Notes under the pieces: generated by a model
What the model was told of the DNA's origin: nothing
What the model saw: the letters and a program-made list of their open reading frames with translations, nothing else
Database searches by the model: none
Made by a program: the position numbers and the translations under genes
In this document: positions 61,797-64,000 of the stretch, piece by piece
Layout of the letters: each line of letters opens with the position of its first letter
Numbering within the stretch: the first letter of the stretch is position 1
Source: Rhynchopus sp. YZ270_cl-10
Lineage: Eukaryota > Euglenozoa > Diplonemea > Diplonemida > Diplonemidae
DNA: 64,000 bases
Reading direction: 5' to 3'
Assembly (NCBI GenBank): GCA_964035575.1
Contig: OZ037898.1
Coordinates: 186,001 to 250,000, forward strand

Positions 61797-62760
61797 CTAG
61801 CTGCACATAACAGCGGCCAAGGTGAGTGCCACGGAAAGCAGCCCCATCGGCGAGAATGCAGACGACGCACAGATGAGCTTCTCGTCGCAGTCGAGGTCGG
61901 GAAGAGGTGTCTCCATCCACGACAGACGGCCCTGCTTCACACCACGCTTGCACTCATCCACAAGGCTGTCGTAGGAGTCGTCCACACACTCGTAGATCTC
62001 GCTCTTCCTGCAGTCGGCAGTGTCCACAGCAGACAGGATCTCCTTGAACGTGCAGTCAAGCATCTGGAAGTAGCACGTCTCCATGCATTTGCACGTCGTG
62101 TCGCACATCGACCCTGTTGTGTTGCATGTTGCTGCCGACGTCACTGTTGCGTTCAGCCACGTCCCCTGTGTGCACTCACAGTACTTCTGGTCGCATGTGG
62201 TCAGGTTCTTCTTCGTGTCGTAGAACTGTGCCATGCAGCGTGCACCTTCGTTCGGGTAGTCCTCGCGTGCGTCGACACCGCACTTGGCAAGCTCCTCTCC
62301 CCAGGCTTTCTGTCGTGGGGTGCGGTGGGATGGAGAGGGGGGCATAAAGATGACTTGAAATACAACAGCCCTCTCGTGACAGTGTACTTTGGTATATGAC
62401 CGGTGCACCGAGTGGACCCCCAACCATGCAGTCCTCTATCCATTTCGTGGTTTACCTCTGATATGCTCTACTCCCGCTTCCTCTCATCAGTCAGATGAAC
62501 GGTGTTTCGCAGTGTGGGAGAGGCTGTAATGGAGCCCAAAGAGCGGAGGGTGTGATTCCTCACTGCACTCACTAATTATAAAGGATGGATTCTCTTTCCA
62601 GCAGAACAGAGTGTTGGGCTTATACACAAAAAAAAAATAGGGGAAAGTGGACTCAAAGAAACGGATGCAGAACACATACAGTCTTATCCTTGCTGGCAGA
62701 CATGACAGGTGTGCACAGCGAGAGTGCGGCAATGCAGAACAGTGTGGTGTGTGTGTTCAT
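61797..62760 (-). CDS. secreted Cys-rich, probably GPI-anchored protein, array copy C
   Basis: Exon 1 62680-62760, exon 2 61797-62309, with a 370-base intron (GTATGTG...CGACAG, phase 0). It differs from copies A and B at VTSAATC after WLNAT and in using TAG as stop codon where they use TAA. The intron carries a CCCTCTCGTG hairpin (about 62350-62395) 40-85 bases before the acceptor. The sequence upstream of exon 1 (GTGGAAAGATGGAATAAGTG through GATAAGAAACCTGG) is nearly the same as for copy A, suggesting A and C share the more complete promoter region. This is the most upstream copy on the minus strand. Confidence 0.85.
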
Positions 62761-62929
62761 TGTGGAAAGATGGAATAAGTGTACAAAAGGTCGGTAAACG
62801 TGTGTAAAGGTAAGATAAGAAACCTGGTGTGATGTGGCGTGGTGAATAACAGGTGGTGGGGTCGATGAAAGTGGTGTGGCGTGTGTGATAAGGACTGCTG
62901 CTAAGTACCGCCCCTTCTTTTTTTCTTCT

Positions 62930-62996
62930 GATAAATTGTTGTCGCAGTGTAGTTGCCTCGGTTGTGTTGCCACAGTTCTGCAATCTCCACTTTCTT
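62930..62996 (+). repeat. SR repeat, short copy
   Basis: TGATAAATTGTTGTCGCAGTG, GCCTCGGTTGTGTTGCCACAG and CTGCAATCTCCACT. It lies just upstream of the three-gene array. Confidence 0.88.
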
Positions 62997-63550
62997 GAGA
63001 AATGAAATAAAAATGGTAGTTATCGATGCACCTCCGACTGACCCACTAATGATGCCAGACCCGGATGGAAGCACATGCTAAAAAATGAAAAGAGTGGGAA
63101 AGACCAGAACCAAGCTTGAAGTCAAGGCACTGCATTGAGACGTTCGTTATCTTCTACGTGTGTGTGGTGCTCCGAAGCTTTCTAACCACACTGATACAGC
63201 GAACTTCGTTTCCAATAAACAAAAACTCACTTTTTTCCATTTTGTTAATTCTAAAAAAATACGGACCCCAAAATGGGAAATGAGGGGCAAAGGGGTGTCC
63301 GCAAGAAAACTGTGGGTATTGTCACCCATGCTGGTTCCTTACACGAACACACGGCTTAAACCCAGTTCTAATAATTTTAACATTTCGCTCGAAGGGAAAA
63401 CACAAAAAAAAAAAAAAGACTAAAAAGTGAAGGCATGTGTATCTTTGCACACATCTAAAATATGAGAGTTAAAAAAAAGCACGAATGTCTCACCGGACAA
63501 ACCAGTGAACGTGAGCATTTGGATTCTTCAAATAAAAAAAAAATGCTTTT
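62997..63550. other. intergenic, no gene seen
   Basis: Partial 64-bp repeat at about 63048-63075, GAATGTGT/ACACATCT-type hairpin at about 63430-63455 and the ACCGG hairpin at 63478-63525. AT-rich, no reading frame of note. Confidence 0.45.
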
Positions 63551-63765
63551 TTAAATATACACCATCTGCTCCTCAAAGGGCAGATCAACCACCACCGATG
63601 AAACCAACTGGCGCTGCACCACACGCTTCGCAAAGCCGGGGTACAACCACTGTGCGCAACCTCCAGATTGGAACATCACCCGCCTGGTCAACAGAGCAAC
63701 AAACTGCACCCCGAACAGGACGGCGTACTGAACCACGATGCCCCGTCTCACACTTTCCCTATTAG
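63551..63765 (-). CDS. probable terminal exon of an unknown gene
   Basis: A GC-rich open minus-strand segment ends in TAA at 63551-63553 and reads as natural protein (VQYAVLFGVQFVALLTRRVM, CAQWLYPGFAKRVVQRQLVS, VVVDLPFEEQMVYI). It has no convincing ATG; acceptor-like CAG or TAG triplets lie at about 63755-63775, so it is most likely the last exon of a gene whose upstream exons lie to the right. A second open, less certain segment (GWIRCGEALEEDGQHKSG) is at about 63870-63985 on the same strand. No family is recognised. Confidence 0.42.
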
Positions 63766-64000
63766 CTGCTGGGTGATGACGTCATTTTTCTTTCAAAAAA
63801 CAAAACAAAACACAAAAAAAAACCCAAAAAATCAATTAGTCAGGGAGGAAGAGGAGCAGAACAAAGGGGGGTAGGCACTATGGCCACATCAAAGGGGTGC
63901 TCAGTCGCACGAGGGGCGGGACGGTGTTTGGCAGGTTTCCCTGATTTATGTTGTCCATCCTCTTCCAGCGCCTCACCGCACCGGATCCATCCCTAAGAAG

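Noticed and set aside
61593-62399. A 268-codon plus-strand frame
   Set aside because: Antisense shadow of exon 2 of array copy C; the same antisense frame is not kept in copies A and B.
1-64000. tRNA, rRNA, snRNA and spliced-leader RNA genes
   Set aside because: No GGTTCRANYCC-type B box in a cloverleaf context, no rRNA-like block and no recognisable small nuclear RNA were seen by eye; a covariance-model scan would be needed to exclude them.

Overview
The window looks like nuclear DNA of a free-living or parasitic protist. It has an intron-bearing cytosolic ribosomal protein gene, an ESCRT-II subunit, a mitochondrial-type EngB GTPase, a cytochrome P450, a Dpy-30-domain protein and GPI-type secreted proteins. 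Every gene that can be supported with confidence (17 of 17) lies on the minus strand. Several start codons sit shortly after a pyrimidine-rich tract ending in AG (for example VPS25, the cation/H+ exchanger, the WD40 gene and the phosphatase-like gene). A one-directional gene row with acceptor-like sites just before the ATG suggests polycistronic transcription with spliced-leader trans-splicing, as in Euglenozoa. Abundant cis-introns would then fit a diplonemid or euglenid-like lineage better than a trypanosomatid. This placement is an inference of modest confidence; no spliced-leader RNA, rRNA or tRNA gene was seen.

Thirteen cis-introns could be placed by joining reading frames. Twelve begin GTATG and one begins GC. 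Most are phase 0.

Layout. 1-540: 5' part of an unknown gene running off the left edge. 0.5-11.2 kb: gene-poor DNA packed with nested terminal-inverted-repeat (TIR) elements, foldback elements, a GTACA microsatellite and dispersed repeats, plus two weak coding candidates. 11.3-29 kb: a two-domain membrane adenylate cyclase, an unknown three-exon basic protein, an EngB-like GTPase, a five-exon Dpy-30/dynein-stalk-like protein and a giant EF-hand WD40 protein. 29.6-33.1 kb: RPL26 in three small exons; its second intron holds a triple tandem repeat. 34.4-43.3 kb: a low-complexity protein, VPS25, a secreted Cys-rich protein and a CAX-type cation/H+ exchanger. 46-49 kb: a tandem phosphatase-like protein with two PDZ-like domains in which both catalytic loops are damaged. 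49-54.4 kb: a second repeat-rich tract, including a TIR element that carries an ORF. 54.4-58 kb: a P450 and a METTL21-like methyltransferase. 58.4-62.8 kb: a tandem array of three almost identical two-exon genes for a secreted, Cys-rich, probably GPI-anchored protein. The right end holds a probable terminal exon of a further minus-strand gene.

The gene contents do not form a single pathway; several point to a flagellate (cyclase, Dpy-30 protein, EF-hand WD40 protein). The most unusual feature is the non-coding fraction: at least nine families of small inverted-repeat elements, and a set of short hairpins sharing a CCTCTCGTG-like loop that occur in introns and gene flanks, always in the same orientation.
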